Origin: Alginatibacterium sediminis
Lineage (GTDB): Bacteria; Pseudomonadota; Gammaproteobacteria; Enterobacterales; Celerinatantimonadaceae
Assembly (NCBI RefSeq): GCF_003610775.1
Contig: NZ_RAQO01000012.1
Location: 171,398-235,397, forward strand
DNA length: 64,000 nucleotides
Direction: 5' to 3'
Numbering within the stretch: position 1 is the first letter of the stretch; each line of letters starts with the position of its first letter. Positions 17,611-26,709 of this stretch are shown here, in pieces. The translations under genes and the position numbers were made by a program. The notes beneath the pieces were generated by a model. It was not told the DNA's origin. It saw nothing but the letters and a program-made list of their open reading frames with translations, and searched no databases.

Positions 17611-19776
17611 TTAACTTTTTTGATGTTGGTAATAAGCACTTTTGTGTTCATACATAGCCTTGTCAGCAGCTTTAAACATGTCCTCTATCGGCATCGTCTC
17701 GCTTGAAGCGTAGCCCACACTAAAACTCACTGGGCGCTTAACTGTTTCGCCATCATTAGGTGTCATTACTTGAAAATGCTCTAAGCTGACCTGCTGCAGA
17801 CGCAGTTCAAGAGCCTTACAAGACACCAGCTCCCCTTTTTTTACTAAGATCGCAAACTCGTCGCCAGCCAAGCGATAAACTTTGTCCACCCCTCTAACTT
17901 GACTACGTAAAATCTCACCAATATTACAAATTAGTGCATCACCTTGATCGTGCCCATACTGATCATTAACTTGTTTTAAACCATTTGCATCGACAATAAA
18001 CAATCCAAAATGATCCTTGGGATATCGTTTATATAAACCGGTTTGGCGCTCCATTGCTTCATTAAAAGCTTTTCGATTTGCCAATCCTGTAAGTGCATCG
18101 GTTCGAGCAACCAGTTGTAGCTCTGAATTAAGCTCAATGCTTTCAACTATGGAGCCAACCTGACGGGCAAATAGGCTCATCGAATCCTTAACTTCGAGAT
18201 TAAGTTCATCGCTGCGTATCAATATACAACCATGGTAAAACTCACTCACACCCGCAAGTGGGAATAAGGAATAGTTAAACGATGCAACCGTGAATATTTC
18301 AGCTGTTTGCGAATGTTTTCGGTTAAAAAACACCTCGAGTTGATCACGTATCAGCTGCTGCTCTTCTAGGCTAATACCGCTGCTCAAAAAGCTATCGTTT
18401 TGCTCGCCGATACGACGAATCATAATAGCAACCGGCACGCTCACTAAGATTCGGCATAATCCAGAAACACAGATTTCATTCACTTCATCACTATTTTTGC
18501 ATTGTTGTAAATCATAGCTAAGGTTTAGTAATGTGTGCAGTAATTCCCGGTGGTGCTGGGCATGATTCAGCGTTAAAGACATGGCTTTAGTTTGCTCTAC
18601 AACCCGCGCCTCAAGTTGCACATTAAACTGTTTCACTTCCTCTAAATATTGATCTTTTAAGCCCGAAACTTGCTCAAGTTCTTTATTTTTTTTGTTCATC
18701 AAGAACAGTTGTTGTTCGATTCTGCCGCCCATGCTCTGAATTAAAATTTGCATGCGGTGTAGTTCATCAAATCGAAACTCTCGCTCTTGGTCCAAACGGT
18801 AATTTCCATCTTTAAATTGGTTTATGATCTCAGACATACGTCTAAAAGGCTGGCTGACCATTCGACCAATAATCAAAGATATGATCACACTTAGCGCGAT
18901 AATCCCTGCAAAGCTAAAGCTTAGGGTCTCGAGATAATTGATTCTATTTCCTCGTGCACCAAAATCACGACTTATATGTAGGTTAAACGCTAAATCGGAG
19001 TTCATACTTGGAGCGGAGACAACAAAGCTTTCAACGACACTAAGCTCGTGTTCGCCCTTCGGTGTGTCCGGGTTACGACTACTAGCCAACCACACACCAT
19101 TGTAATCTATGGTCAAAATGTCTGACTTTCCGAGCGTACCAAGTTGTGATTCGATGGCTGCTTGAAAGCTATTGATAGAAATCAAATAACCGTTGGCTTC
19201 AGTTCGTAAATCGTGATGCAACGCCATATTGTAAATCGGGCTAACAATGGCAAATCCCATACTAATTGGTCTTTCACCATCGGGACTATTAAACAACTCT
19301 TGGTCTTCGATCACCATCACCAGTTGTCGGTCATGGTCTAGCGGCTGCTGTGCAATTTCTCGCTTAATTTTACGAACTATCGGACTTTGTTCAAACGCAT
19401 CAATATAGCCTTGATATTGCTCCACTACTTCAAAATCTTTGGATACCAAATAAACTGATTGTCTACTTGAGCTCAGATTTGAGAAACGCTCTAAAATACT
19501 GTAGGCATTGCCGGCATACAAAAAGTCTTCAATGGCTTGATTCAAGGTACGGTCGTTGGATATGAGTTCAATATTGCTCAGTAAATTATTATAACGGTGT
19601 ACGAGTTCAACACGCACGCTTTGCGCAATCCGAGTAAGTTCGTCCTCAGTAGCTTGCTCTACATTCTGGGTATGTTTATTGATCAATAACCATGACAAAC
19701 CAATACTAGGTAAAACTGAAGCAATGAACACCGATAAGGCAATCACCCGGGCGTACTTGAGGCGCGATCTCGGCAT
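17611..19776 (-). CDS. Membrane diguanylate cyclase (sensor-HAMP-GAF-GGDEF)
   Basis: Predicted to make cyclic di-GMP in response to a periplasmic signal. 721 residues: transmembrane helix about 10-32, a large periplasmic sensor (about 33-280, Cache-like), second helix about 285-308 ending in a HAMP segment, a coiled coil, a GAF-like domain (about 410-545) and a C-terminal GGDEF domain. The active-site motif is AGDEF (about residues 636-640), a variant found in active enzymes, and a product-inhibition site RGVD lies five residues before it. It starts 2 bases after the stop of a sugar-type binding-protein gene, so the pair is co-expressed, and the binding protein may present a ligand to the sensor domain (inference). 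Confidence 0.92.
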   Translation of the reverse strand: MPRSRLKYARVIALSVFIASVLPSIGLSWLLINKHTQNVEQATEDELTRIAQSVRVELVHRYNNLLSNIELISNDRTLNQAIEDFLYAGNAYSILERFSNLSSSRQSVYLVSKDFEVVEQYQGYIDAFEQSPIVRKIKREIAQQPLDHDRQLVMVIEDQELFNSPDGERPISMGFAIVSPIYNMALHHDLRTEANGYLISINSFQAAIESQLGTLGKSDILTIDYNGVWLASSRNPDTPKGEHELSVVESFVVSAPSMNSDLAFNLHISRDFGARGNRINYLETLSFSFAGIIALSVIISLIIGRMVSQPFRRMSEIINQFKDGNYRLDQEREFRFDELHRMQILIQSMGGRIEQQLFLMNKKNKELEQVSGLKDQYLEEVKQFNVQLEARVVEQTKAMSLTLNHAQHHRELLHTLLNLSYDLQQCKNSDEVNEICVSGLCRILVSVPVAIMIRRIGEQNDSFLSSGISLEEQQLIRDQLEVFFNRKHSQTAEIFTVASFNYSLFPLAGVSEFYHGCILIRSDELNLEVKDSMSLFARQVGSIVESIELNSELQLVARTDALTGLANRKAFNEAMERQTGLYKRYPKDHFGLFIVDANGLKQVNDQYGHDQGDALICNIGEILRSQVRGVDKVYRLAGDEFAILVKKGELVSCKALELRLQQVSLEHFQVMTPNDGETVKRPVSFSVGYASSETMPIEDMFKAADKAMYEHKSAYYQHQKS

Positions 19777-19778
19777 AT

Positions 19779-20966
19779 TTATTCCTCGGCCCTTTGTTTA
19801 CTTACTTTGTCGGCTAGTTGCTGCATGTATTTTGCCGTGCGCCAAGCACTAAACCCTTGATCCATAAAGCGTCGGAAGCTATGGGTCATAACCTCCCATG
19901 CTATACCCATCGCGGGGTCGATTGGCATGCCTTGACCTTGGGCAAATTGGTTAAGAATTTCACGATCTAAACCACTAGAATTCTTGGATACTTGATCAAA
20001 TGCTTGGGCGTTGGTAGGTAGTAGTTTGGTTTCGTTATAGGTTTCAATTTGAGTTTCATAGCTAACTAAATGTTGCGCATATTTTTTTATTTCTGCTAAA
20101 CGAGCCCCATCTACTTGTCCGGGTACTACCAAGACATATGAAGATGACATCGGAACTAGTTTTAGCTCTCCGATAGCTGGCAGCTCAGCTATCCCCAAAT
20201 TCTCACCCAAGGCCTCACTAAAGTCTGAAAGCGCCCAATCGCCTGTTATAACATAGGCTTGCTTACCCGCCTTAAAACTACTTTCTGCACAGTAATTATC
20301 ACAGTCGCGACGAACCAGCCCTTTGTCATATAAATTTTTATAGGCGTCTAACGCGCTAACCATCGCTGGATTATCAAGGTTAACATCACCATCTATCACT
20401 GGATTACCACCAAATGCACCATAAAAAGGCATAAACCAAAACATTTGGTCGTATTCCCAAACAATGGTTTCGACACCTTGTTTCGCCAATTTCGATTGTT
20501 GATCAAACATGGCTTGCCAGTTTTTAGCAGGGGTTTTTACCCATTGCTTATTGTAGTAAAGCATCAAGTGATTCCCTTGAAGCAAGGGCAGGCCGTAATA
20601 GGTGTTGTTAAGATTAGCGCTTTGACGGGCACTGTCGTTGATAAGATTCAATGACCATGAGTCATCTAAGGGGATAAAGTCTAGTTCAACATGCATGCCT
20701 AAAAAATCAGCAGGTACGATCAACATATCTGGCATGGAACTGCGACCTTTGCGAGCGAGCAACTCGGTTTTCATCGGTTCCAACAAGTAAGTAGATACCT
20801 CTATCTCTATATCTTGCTGCTCAAAATACTCTTTGGAAATGCGTTCAATATACTCATGCGCGTCATGGATATTCCATAGTGTAAGCGTTGTGCCCCCCCA
20901 GCTAAGGTTGGGCAATGCTAAGCAACACAGAATTGCCAATGATTTAGGCCACCGTCTTTGCACCAC
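19779..20966 (-). CDS. Periplasmic solute-binding protein, sugar (MalE-like) type
   Basis: A 395-residue exported binding protein: signal peptide ending around residue 24 (LSWG), then a two-lobed family 1 fold with LTLWNIHDAHEYIERISKEYF split at the start, LPLLQGNHLMLYYNKQW near residue 120 and KAGKQAYVITGDWALSDF near 230, as in maltose-type binding proteins. GTG start with GGAG 5-8 bases upstream. No ABC permease or ATPase gene is adjacent; the only partner is the downstream membrane diguanylate cyclase, 2 bases away. This suggests a sensing rather than transport role, though it could serve a distant transporter. Confidence 0.88.
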   Translation of the reverse strand: MVQRRWPKSLAILCCLALPNLSWGGTTLTLWNIHDAHEYIERISKEYFEQQDIEIEVSTYLLEPMKTELLARKGRSSMPDMLIVPADFLGMHVELDFIPLDDSWSLNLINDSARQSANLNNTYYGLPLLQGNHLMLYYNKQWVKTPAKNWQAMFDQQSKLAKQGVETIVWEYDQMFWFMPFYGAFGGNPVIDGDVNLDNPAMVSALDAYKNLYDKGLVRRDCDNYCAESSFKAGKQAYVITGDWALSDFSEALGENLGIAELPAIGELKLVPMSSSYVLVVPGQVDGARLAEIKKYAQHLVSYETQIETYNETKLLPTNAQAFDQVSKNSSGLDREILNQFAQGQGMPIDPAMGIAWEVMTHSFRRFMDQGFSAWRTAKYMQQLADKVSKQRAEE

Positions 20967-20993
20967 GCTTCTCCGAGTTTACATTTCTGTAAC

Positions 20994-21023
20994 TCTATAG
21001 TACCTGAAAACGTATTCGTGCAA
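20994..21023 (-). promoter_or_regulatory. Candidate sigma-70 promoter for binding protein-diguanylate cyclase operon
   Basis: On the minus strand, TTGCAC (plus 21018-21023) and TATAGA (plus 20994-20999) are separated by 18 bases, with transcription expected about 20 bases before the GTG start at 20966. Confidence 0.4.
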
Positions 21024-21058
21024 GCTTATATGACCTTTATTTGACAGTTTTTATTTGT

Positions 21059-22561
21059 TTAATGTGACTCCCAATCACGGCTACGTTTAACCGCTTTTTG
21101 CCAGCCTTTATACAAATGCTCTCTTTGTTGATTTTCCATATTGGGTTCGAACACCCGATCGATACTAGCTTTACTAGCCAATTCATCGGTGTTTTTCCAA
21201 AAACCAACCGCTAAACCAGCAAGATATGCCGCGCCTAGGGCAGTAGATTCAATCAAACTTGGGCGCTCTACAGGTGTATTAACAATGTCGGCTTGGAATT
21301 GTAGTAAAAAGTCATTGGCAACCGCGCCACCATCAACTCGAAGTTGTTTCAGTTTAATTCCAGCATCATTTGCCATTGCGTCTAATACGTCTCGGCTTTG
21401 ATAAGCAATTGCTTCCAGTGCGGCACGAATGATGTGGTTACGATTCGCACCACGTGACAAACCAACCATGGTGCCACGCGCATACGGGTCCCAATATGGA
21501 GCCCCTAAACCGACAAAGGCAGGTACCAAGTACACACCATTGCAGTCATCAACTCTAGACGCAAAATAGCCGGTATCGGATACATCTCGAATAAGGCCTA
21601 GCTCGTCGCGTAGCCATTGAATAACGGCACCGCCCATAAATACGCTGCCTTCAAGGGCATAATTCACTTTGCCATCTAAGCCAAATGCTATCGTTGTAAT
21701 TAGGCCATTTTTACTACGAACCAGCTCTTCGCCGGTATTCATCAACAAGAAACAACCTGTACCATAGGTATTCTTGGCCATACCCTTTTCCAGACACTGA
21801 TGCCCAAATAAAGCCGCTTGTTGATCCCCTGCGATACCAGAAATTGGAATACGTGTACCGCCTTTACCACCAATATTGGTTTGACCATACACTTCTGAAC
21901 ATGATCGAACTTCAGGAAGCATCGATGCTGGAATACCCAAGATTTCTAGCATCTTGCTATCCCATTGTAGAGTTTTGATGTCGAAAAGCATCGTTCGTGA
22001 GGCATTTGTATAATCGGTGCAATGTGAGCGTCCGTTGGTTAACTTCCATAGCAGCCAAGTATCAACCGTACCAAAAAGAAGGTCGCCATTCTCGGCGCGT
22101 TCACGAACCCCTTCAACGTTATCCAGAATCCACTTAATTTTTGTACCAGAAAAATATGCATCCAGTACTAAACCCGTGGTTTCGCGAATATAGTCCTCAT
22201 GTCCATCAGCAAGTAACTGCTCACAAATAGCAGTGGTGCGACGACATTGCCATACAATCGCGTTATATACAGGTTGCCCGGTGGTTTTATCCCAGATGAT
22301 CACCGTTTCACGTTGATTGGTGATGCCAATGGCGGCAACTTGGTCGGAGCGAATGCCGGTTTTAGCTAACACTTCGGTTAAAGCAGCACTTTGACTGGCC
22401 CAAATTTCCATAGGATTGTGTTCGACCCAACCTGGTTTTGGAAAATGCTGAGTAAATTCACGTTGCGTGGTCCCGGCGATATTCGCATGTTTATCAAAAA
22501 TGATTGCGCGAGAGCTAGTTGTCCCTTGATCGAGGGCAACAACGTATTGGGCTTTTTCCAT
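21059..22561 (-). CDS. glpK: Glycerol kinase
   Basis: Phosphorylates glycerol to glycerol-3-phosphate using ATP, the first step of glycerol use. 500 residues from the ATG at 22561, which has AGGTG upstream and directly precedes the FGGY-kinase start [12 protein letters not shown]; a longer frame to 22594 is not supported. Other family marks are [11 protein letters not shown] near residue 50, [13 protein letters not shown] near 262 and the C-terminal [18 protein letters not shown] region, here shown in part. A GlpR-type operator lies at 22602-22621. No glycerol facilitator glpF is adjacent, unlike the E. coli operon. Confidence 0.96.
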   Translation of the reverse strand: MEKAQYVVALDQGTTSSRAIIFDKHANIAGTTQREFTQHFPKPGWVEHNPMEIWASQSAALTEVLAKTGIRSDQVAAIGITNQRETVIIWDKTTGQPVYNAIVWQCRRTTAICEQLLADGHEDYIRETTGLVLDAYFSGTKIKWILDNVEGVRERAENGDLLFGTVDTWLLWKLTNGRSHCTDYTNASRTMLFDIKTLQWDSKMLEILGIPASMLPEVRSCSEVYGQTNIGGKGGTRIPISGIAGDQQAALFGHQCLEKGMAKNTYGTGCFLLMNTGEELVRSKNGLITTIAFGLDGKVNYALEGSVFMGGAVIQWLRDELGLIRDVSDTGYFASRVDDCNGVYLVPAFVGLGAPYWDPYARGTMVGLSRGANRNHIIRAALEAIAYQSRDVLDAMANDAGIKLKQLRVDGGAVANDFLLQFQADIVNTPVERPSLIESTALGAAYLAGLAVGFWKNTDELASKASIDRVFEPNMENQQREHLYKGWQKAVKRSRDWESH

Positions 22562-22601
22562 AAATACACCTGATGAGCGAAAACGAAAGTACAAATGATA
22601 A

Positions 22602-22621
22602 TATGTTCGAAATGTTACATT
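22602..22621 (-). promoter_or_regulatory. Candidate GlpR operator upstream of glpK
   Basis: The left half TATGTTCGAA matches the E. coli-type GlpR half-site fully; the right half ATGTTACATT matches in 7 of 10 positions. It lies 41-60 bases before the glpK start, a usual operator position. Compare the complete palindrome before glpD at 28730. Confidence 0.6.
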
Positions 22622-22756
22622 CTTCCAAAGTCTGGAGCAACACCTTAGACACTTATTTGCAATATAATCGCAGCATTTGCCTAGTTCAAGTTAGGAACAG
22701 CGGTAGGATAGTGAGAAATTGAAAGCGAATGTTATGTGTTGGCGCTGGTAAGCGAA

Positions 22757-22785
22757 ACGAAAACGGCAAGTCCTGAAGACTTGCC
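22757..22785 (-). terminator. Terminator-like hairpin after tpx
   Basis: Perfect 8-bp stem GGCAAGTC/GACTTGCC (22765-22772 and 22778-22785) with a 5-base loop; on the minus strand it is followed by GTTTTCGTTTC, a broken T tract. It lies 16 bases past the tpx stop. Confidence 0.6.
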
Positions 22786-22800
22786 CTAATAATAAAGCGC

Positions 22801-23295
22801 TTATAGAACAGCTAAGGCAGCATCATAGTTTGGCTCGTCGGCAATTTCGCCAACAAGTTCTTGATGTAATACTTTGCCTTGCTCATCAAGTACGACAACC
22901 GAACGTGCCAGCAATGACTGCAGGGGGCCGTTGCTCAACTCGATACCGTAGTCTGCACCAAAGGCTGAACGGAACGACGACAGACTTTCTACATTCTCTA
23001 TACCTTCAGCACCACAGAACCGAGCCTGGGCGAAAGGTAGGTCGGCAGAAATGCAAAGCACAACCGTGTTGGTAAGCTCGGCTGCTTTTTGATTGAAAGT
23101 CCGTACTGAAGTCGCACAAGTTCCCGTATCAATACTAGGGAAAATATTAAGGATAAGTCGTTTACCTTGAAAGGAACTTAAGCTTGCTTCGGATAAATCA
23201 GATTTTACCAAAACGAAATCTGGTGCTTGAGAACCCACACTTGGTAAATCGCCAATGATGCTAAATGGGTTGCCTTGAAGTGTAACAGTTGTCAT
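22801..23295 (-). CDS. tpx: Thiol peroxidase (atypical 2-Cys peroxiredoxin)
   Basis: Periplasmic-or-cytoplasmic thioredoxin-dependent peroxidase that reduces hydrogen and lipid peroxides; Tpx is active in the cytoplasm in most species. 164 residues from the ATG at 23295, supported by AAGGAT 7 bases upstream and by the usual N-terminus [15 protein letters not shown]. Peroxidatic Cys60 lies in [12 protein letters not shown] and resolving Cys94 in [12 protein letters not shown], at the spacing of E. coli Tpx. A longer frame to 23376 would overlap the divergent gene. Monocistronic with a hairpin downstream. Confidence 0.95.
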   Translation of the reverse strand: MTTVTLQGNPFSIIGDLPSVGSQAPDFVLVKSDLSEASLSSFQGKRLILNIFPSIDTGTCATSVRTFNQKAAELTNTVVLCISADLPFAQARFCGAEGIENVESLSSFRSAFGADYGIELSNGPLQSLLARSVVVLDEQGKVLHQELVGEIADEPNYDAALAVL

Positions 23296-23405
23296 TTCCA
23301 ATCCTTGAATTATTAAGTTAATCCGCTTAAAACTAGCATTGCCTTCGTTATTTGTCATGATTAATTCAAATGCCACAGCCGCGATTTATTTGTTACTATC
23401 GCGAG

Positions 23406-23720
23406 ATGATGAAACTTGTTGCTGGCCTTACTACATGGCCAAAGCGCTTAGCGCCTTTGTTATTTATTGTATTTGCTCTTTTGGGTGCAAATATAGTTTC
23501 GGCTGCGCATCAGTTGGAACACGCAATTGAAGACAATCATCACATAGAGTGTCAACTTGGCCAGAGCTTTGCCGGGGTAAACGGTCTAATTGAAAGTCAT
23601 GTTGAACTCGTTGCCGTCTCCGCAAGCAAGCCTATTTTCCGTCCTTCATTGTTTACATCTTGTCAGCAACGTTGCCCGGCGGTTAAGCGCTGTCGCTCTC
23701 CTCCCTCGTATAATGAATAG
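23406..23720 (+). CDS. Small exported protein of unknown function, head of zinc locus
   Basis: A 104-residue protein (start ATG ATG at 23406, chosen because it leads straight into a signal peptide) with a hydrophobic N-terminal segment PLLFIVFALLGANIVSA, then a His/Glu-rich stretch HQLEHAIEDNHHIECQLGQ that could bind metal, and a C-terminal Cys/Arg-rich end with CQQRCPAVKRCRSPP. The closing pattern recalls DUF2946-type small proteins found next to metal transport genes, but the match is not certain. It precedes the ZrgA-like gene by 41 bases and is probably part of the same operon. Confidence 0.55.
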   Translation: MMKLVAGLTTWPKRLAPLLFIVFALLGANIVSAAHQLEHAIEDNHHIECQLGQSFAGVNGLIESHVELVAVSASKPIFRPSLFTSCQQRCPAVKRCRSPPSYNE

Positions 23721-23761
23721 ACAAAAAATTTAATATCTATTTTTTATTTTTGGGAGAACCC

Positions 23762-24298
23762 ATGCGAACTACAATTGTAAGCTTAGCCTTCATTTCTGGC
23801 CTAAGCGTGGCGCAGCCTGCGCATCAACATGGTCTAGCGGTACTGAACTTAGTACAAGATCAACAAAGCCTAGCTCTAGAGCTAATCATTCCAGCTGACT
23901 CGGCCCTTGGATTTGAGCATAAACCTGCAAACAGCCAGCAAGAACAGCAAGTAGAACAGCTCGAAACCGAGTTACAACAAGCCAGCTTTTTGTTTGATAT
24001 TGGCAGCCAGTGCGTATTGAGCGAGTTTGATATCGATATGGCTGGTTTATCGAGCCACGATGATGAGCATGATGAGCATGATGAGCATGATGAGCATGAT
24101 GAGCATGATGAGCATGATGATTCTGAACACATGGATATTCATGTCCACTATCAATTCAATTGTGAAGCTATCTCGCAACTCCGCTTTAAGGGCTTTGAGG
24201 TTTTTGAAGGTTTACAACACTTGGATGTACGCGCGATTACTGATTCAGGTCAACATCAAACTCGCCTAGATCCTAGCAACGATACACTGGACTGGTAA
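23762..24298 (+). CDS. zrgA: ZrgA family (DUF2796) zinc-uptake-associated periplasmic protein
   Basis: A 178-residue exported protein: signal peptide to about residue 17 (VAQPAHQHG), then a DUF2796-type domain with LALELIIPADSALGFEHKP and a second half HVHYQFNCEAISQLRF. In between is a charged loop made of six DEH repeats, a likely zinc-binding low-complexity region. ATG at 23762 with GGGAGAA just upstream is preferred over an in-frame TTG at 23750. In Vibrio cholerae ZrgA belongs to a zinc-regulated ABC system (recalled knowledge). Here it is followed within 1 base by the ATPase gene, consistent with that locus. Confidence 0.82.
   Translation: MRTTIVSLAFISGLSVAQPAHQHGLAVLNLVQDQQSLALELIIPADSALGFEHKPANSQQEQQVEQLETELQQASFLFDIGSQCVLSEFDIDMAGLSSHDDEHDEHDEHDEHDEHDEHDDSEHMDIHVHYQFNCEAISQLRFKGFEVFEGLQHLDVRAITDSGQHQTRLDPSNDTLDW
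24062..24115 (+). repeat. Six 9-bp tandem repeats (GATGAGCAT) inside zrgA
   Basis: Six perfect in-frame copies of GATGAGCAT, encoding Asp-Glu-His each. Perfect DNA identity, not only amino-acid repetition, suggests recent expansion by slippage. Unit changes keep the frame, so copy number can vary without breaking the gene. Confidence 0.95.
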
Positions 24299-24299
24299 T

Positions 24300-25013
24300 A
24301 TGACCCCAACACCGATATTGGATATATCGGGCCTACAGTTTGCTTGGCCACGCCAAGCAAACTTATGCCTAGATATCGACAGTTTTCAACTAAATCCAAG
24401 CCAACACACCTTTTTACAAGGTCCTAGTGGCTGTGGAAAATCGACACTTTTAAGTTTGATCGCAGGAGTATTAAGGCCACAATTGGGCGAGATTAAACTC
24501 TTAGGACAGTCGATCAACCAGCTTCGCCCAGCGCAAGCAGATCGCTTACGAGCCAACCATATTGGATTTATTTTTCAACAGTTTAACTTACTTCCATATC
24601 TGAGTGTTTTAGACAACGTTGGCTTAGGTTGTGCGTTTTCGAAGACTAGAAGTCAGCGCCTGAAACAACGAGGCCTCAGTATCGAGAATGAGTCAATGCG
24701 CCTGCTAGAGCAACTCGACATTGACCGTTCCATGTTTGGAAATCCTGTCAATCAACTGAGTATTGGCCAACAACAACGAGTCGCTGCAGCGCGTGCCATG
24801 ATTGCTAGTCCGGAGCTAATTATTGCCGACGAACCCAGTTCCGCTTTGGATACACAGCACCGAGACCATTTCATAGAATTGTTGATGCATGAGGCAAGCC
24901 TTAACGGCAGCACCTTGTTATTTGTCAGCCACGACCCGAGTCTTGCCCACAATTTCGAGCAGCAAATTGCGCTGCCAACACTCAATAGGAGTGCTAGTCA
25001 TGCGATTGATTAA
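24300..25013 (+). CDS. ABC transporter ATP-binding protein (zinc locus)
   Basis: A 237-residue LolD/MacB-type ATPase: Walker A GPSGCGKSTLL near residue 41, Q loop FIFQQFNLLPY near 87, signature LSIGQQQRVAAARAM near 150, Walker B LIIADEPSSALD near 169 and H loop SHDP near 205. The signature has LSIGQ instead of LSGGQ. It begins directly after the ZrgA-like gene and overlaps the FtsX-type permease gene by 14 bases, so the three are translationally linked. With the permease it likely powers a step of zinc acquisition or periplasmic/outer-membrane assembly (inference from locus). Confidence 0.88.
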   Translation: MTPTPILDISGLQFAWPRQANLCLDIDSFQLNPSQHTFLQGPSGCGKSTLLSLIAGVLRPQLGEIKLLGQSINQLRPAQADRLRANHIGFIFQQFNLLPYLSVLDNVGLGCAFSKTRSQRLKQRGLSIENESMRLLEQLDIDRSMFGNPVNQLSIGQQQRVAAARAMIASPELIIADEPSSALDTQHRDHFIELLMHEASLNGSTLLFVSHDPSLAHNFEQQIALPTLNRSASHAID

Positions 25014-26223
25014 GTTAGCATTCCTTAGTCTTTGGAATCGAAAGCTAAGCGCCTTTTTAACCATGTTGAGCATCGCGCTGAGTGTCACTTTATTACTTGG
25101 AGTCGAAACTATTCGAGTTCAAACCAAGCAAAGCTTTACCAATACGATTTCTGGTACAGATCTAATTGTCGGAGCCCGAAGTGGTTCAACTCAGCTACTC
25201 TTGTATTCAGTTTTTCATATGGGAAATGCCAACAACAATATTAGTTGGAACAGCTATGAGGCACTTCGAGATAATTCTAAAACGAAGTGGAGTATCCCCA
25301 TCTCCCTAGGTGATTCTCATCGTGGTTTTCGGGTTGTCGGTACTGATAATAACTTTTTTGAGTTCTTTCGCTATGGTAACAAACAAGCCTTAGAATTTGC
25401 TCAAGGAGGGCCGTTAAGCCAATTGTATTCGGTCACTATTGGCGCGCAGGTTGCCCGTGAACTTGGCTATTCGATCGGGGACCAAGTCGTCGTAGCACAT
25501 GGCTTAGGTGATGTTAGTTTCAGTCGACATCAGCAACATCCATTTACAATTGATGGCATCCTAAAACCAACAGCAACTCCTGTCGACCGCAGTGTCATTG
25601 TATCACTTGCTGCCATAGAAGCGATCCACCTGCCTTATCAAGAAACCTATAGCCCAGAACAACTTAAGAGCAGCAACATAACCGCGGCTCTGGTTGGCAC
25701 TCAATCACGAATGCAAGTTTTTGAATTGCAACGCGAGTTAAACCAGTACTCACAAGAACCGCTACTAGCCATCCTACCTGGAATAGCGCTACATGAACTT
25801 TGGACCATGATGGACAGTGTTGAGCAAGCTCTATTTGCTATCTCAATCTGCGTTGTGTTTACCGGTCTACTAAGCATGATAACCGTTATTTTAGCCGGAT
25901 TACGCGAGCGTCGCCGAGAAATGGCGATATTGAGATCCCTAGGTGCTCGAGCCCATTCAATTTTTCTGTTATTGGTGAGCGAGTCTCTTATTTTGGCTAT
26001 TGGTTCAACCCTAATCGCTGTCGGATTTCTATACTTGGGTTTATTTGCTCTACAGCCGATACTGTTATCAAAACTAGGCTTTTACTTAAGCATTGAAGCG
26101 CTAAGTTTAGTGCAATGGAAAATGCTCGCTTTGTTCATTGCCGCGAGTATGGCCGCAGGTATTTTACCTGCTCTTCACGCTTACCGACTGTCACTGAGTG
26201 ACGGCATGATGATAAAGACTTAA
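25000..26223 (+). CDS. FtsX-like ABC transporter permease (zinc locus)
   Basis: A 407-residue permease of the MacB/FtsX fold: first helix near residues 15-37 (LSAFLTMLSIALSVTLLLGVE), a large periplasmic domain (about 38-285) and three C-terminal helices, with the coupling motif LRERRREMAILRSLGA near residue 305. The start ATG at 25000 overlaps the ATPase stop; an upstream frame from 24889 lies inside the ATPase gene. This architecture is mechanotransmission-type rather than a classic substrate channel, so direct zinc import is not implied by the fold. Followed after 3 bases by the DUF3299 gene. Confidence 0.87.
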   Translation: MRLIKLAFLSLWNRKLSAFLTMLSIALSVTLLLGVETIRVQTKQSFTNTISGTDLIVGARSGSTQLLLYSVFHMGNANNNISWNSYEALRDNSKTKWSIPISLGDSHRGFRVVGTDNNFFEFFRYGNKQALEFAQGGPLSQLYSVTIGAQVARELGYSIGDQVVVAHGLGDVSFSRHQQHPFTIDGILKPTATPVDRSVIVSLAAIEAIHLPYQETYSPEQLKSSNITAALVGTQSRMQVFELQRELNQYSQEPLLAILPGIALHELWTMMDSVEQALFAISICVVFTGLLSMITVILAGLRERRREMAILRSLGARAHSIFLLLVSESLILAIGSTLIAVGFLYLGLFALQPILLSKLGFYLSIEALSLVQWKMLALFIAASMAAGILPALHAYRLSLSDGMMIKT

Positions 26224-26226
26224 CTT

Positions 26227-26697
26227 ATGAAAAAAATACTAATAAATTTATGTTTACTACTCCCTTTATTTGCCAATGCTGACGCGGATATATGGGAGCA
26301 GCTAATTCCCGAAAACGAGCGCATGCAAAGTCAATTTATGCCCCAACAAAGCCACGATAATATTGCGACGCAAAGCGCGGTTGTGAGTATTAATAAAGAT
26401 ATTGTGGGCAAAGATATCCGTATTCCAGGATTTGTGGTTCCGTTAGAAACAAAAGGCGAACTGATTACAGAGTTTTTACTGGTGCCCTATATGGGCGCTT
26501 GTATCCACTACCCTCCTCCTCCTGCCAACCAAATTGTGTATGTCCAGTCCGACGAGGGCGTTATGCTTGAAGACATCTGGGAGCCGGTTTGGATAGAGGG
26601 AAGGCTAGAAACACAAATGCACTATGTTGATGACATGCAAGCGACCAGTGCCTATATTATTTCGCAACCAAAATCAGTTACTCTATATACGCAATAG
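26227..26697 (+). CDS. DUF3299 family periplasmic protein (zinc locus)
   Basis: A 156-residue exported protein with an N-terminal signal peptide (LINLCLLLPLFANADA) and a domain matching DUF3299: KDIRIPGFVVPLE, then LLVPYMGACIHYPPPPANQ, a metal-ligand-like Cys/His segment. DUF3299 proteins are regularly found with ZrgA-like/ABC genes. Function unknown; the CIHYPPPP segment could handle a metal ion. It follows the permease by 3 bases. The next gene (DUF481) begins 12 bases later and may extend the operon. Confidence 0.85.
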   Translation: MKKILINLCLLLPLFANADADIWEQLIPENERMQSQFMPQQSHDNIATQSAVVSINKDIVGKDIRIPGFVVPLETKGELITEFLLVPYMGACIHYPPPPANQIVYVQSDEGVMLEDIWEPVWIEGRLETQMHYVDDMQATSAYIISQPKSVTLYTQ

Positions 26698-26709
26698 AAT
26701 TTGTCATGG

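Noticed and set aside
23860-24132. Ser/Cys-rich 90-codon frame antisense to zrgA
   Set aside because: It is only the reverse reading of the GATGAGCAT repeat and flanks.
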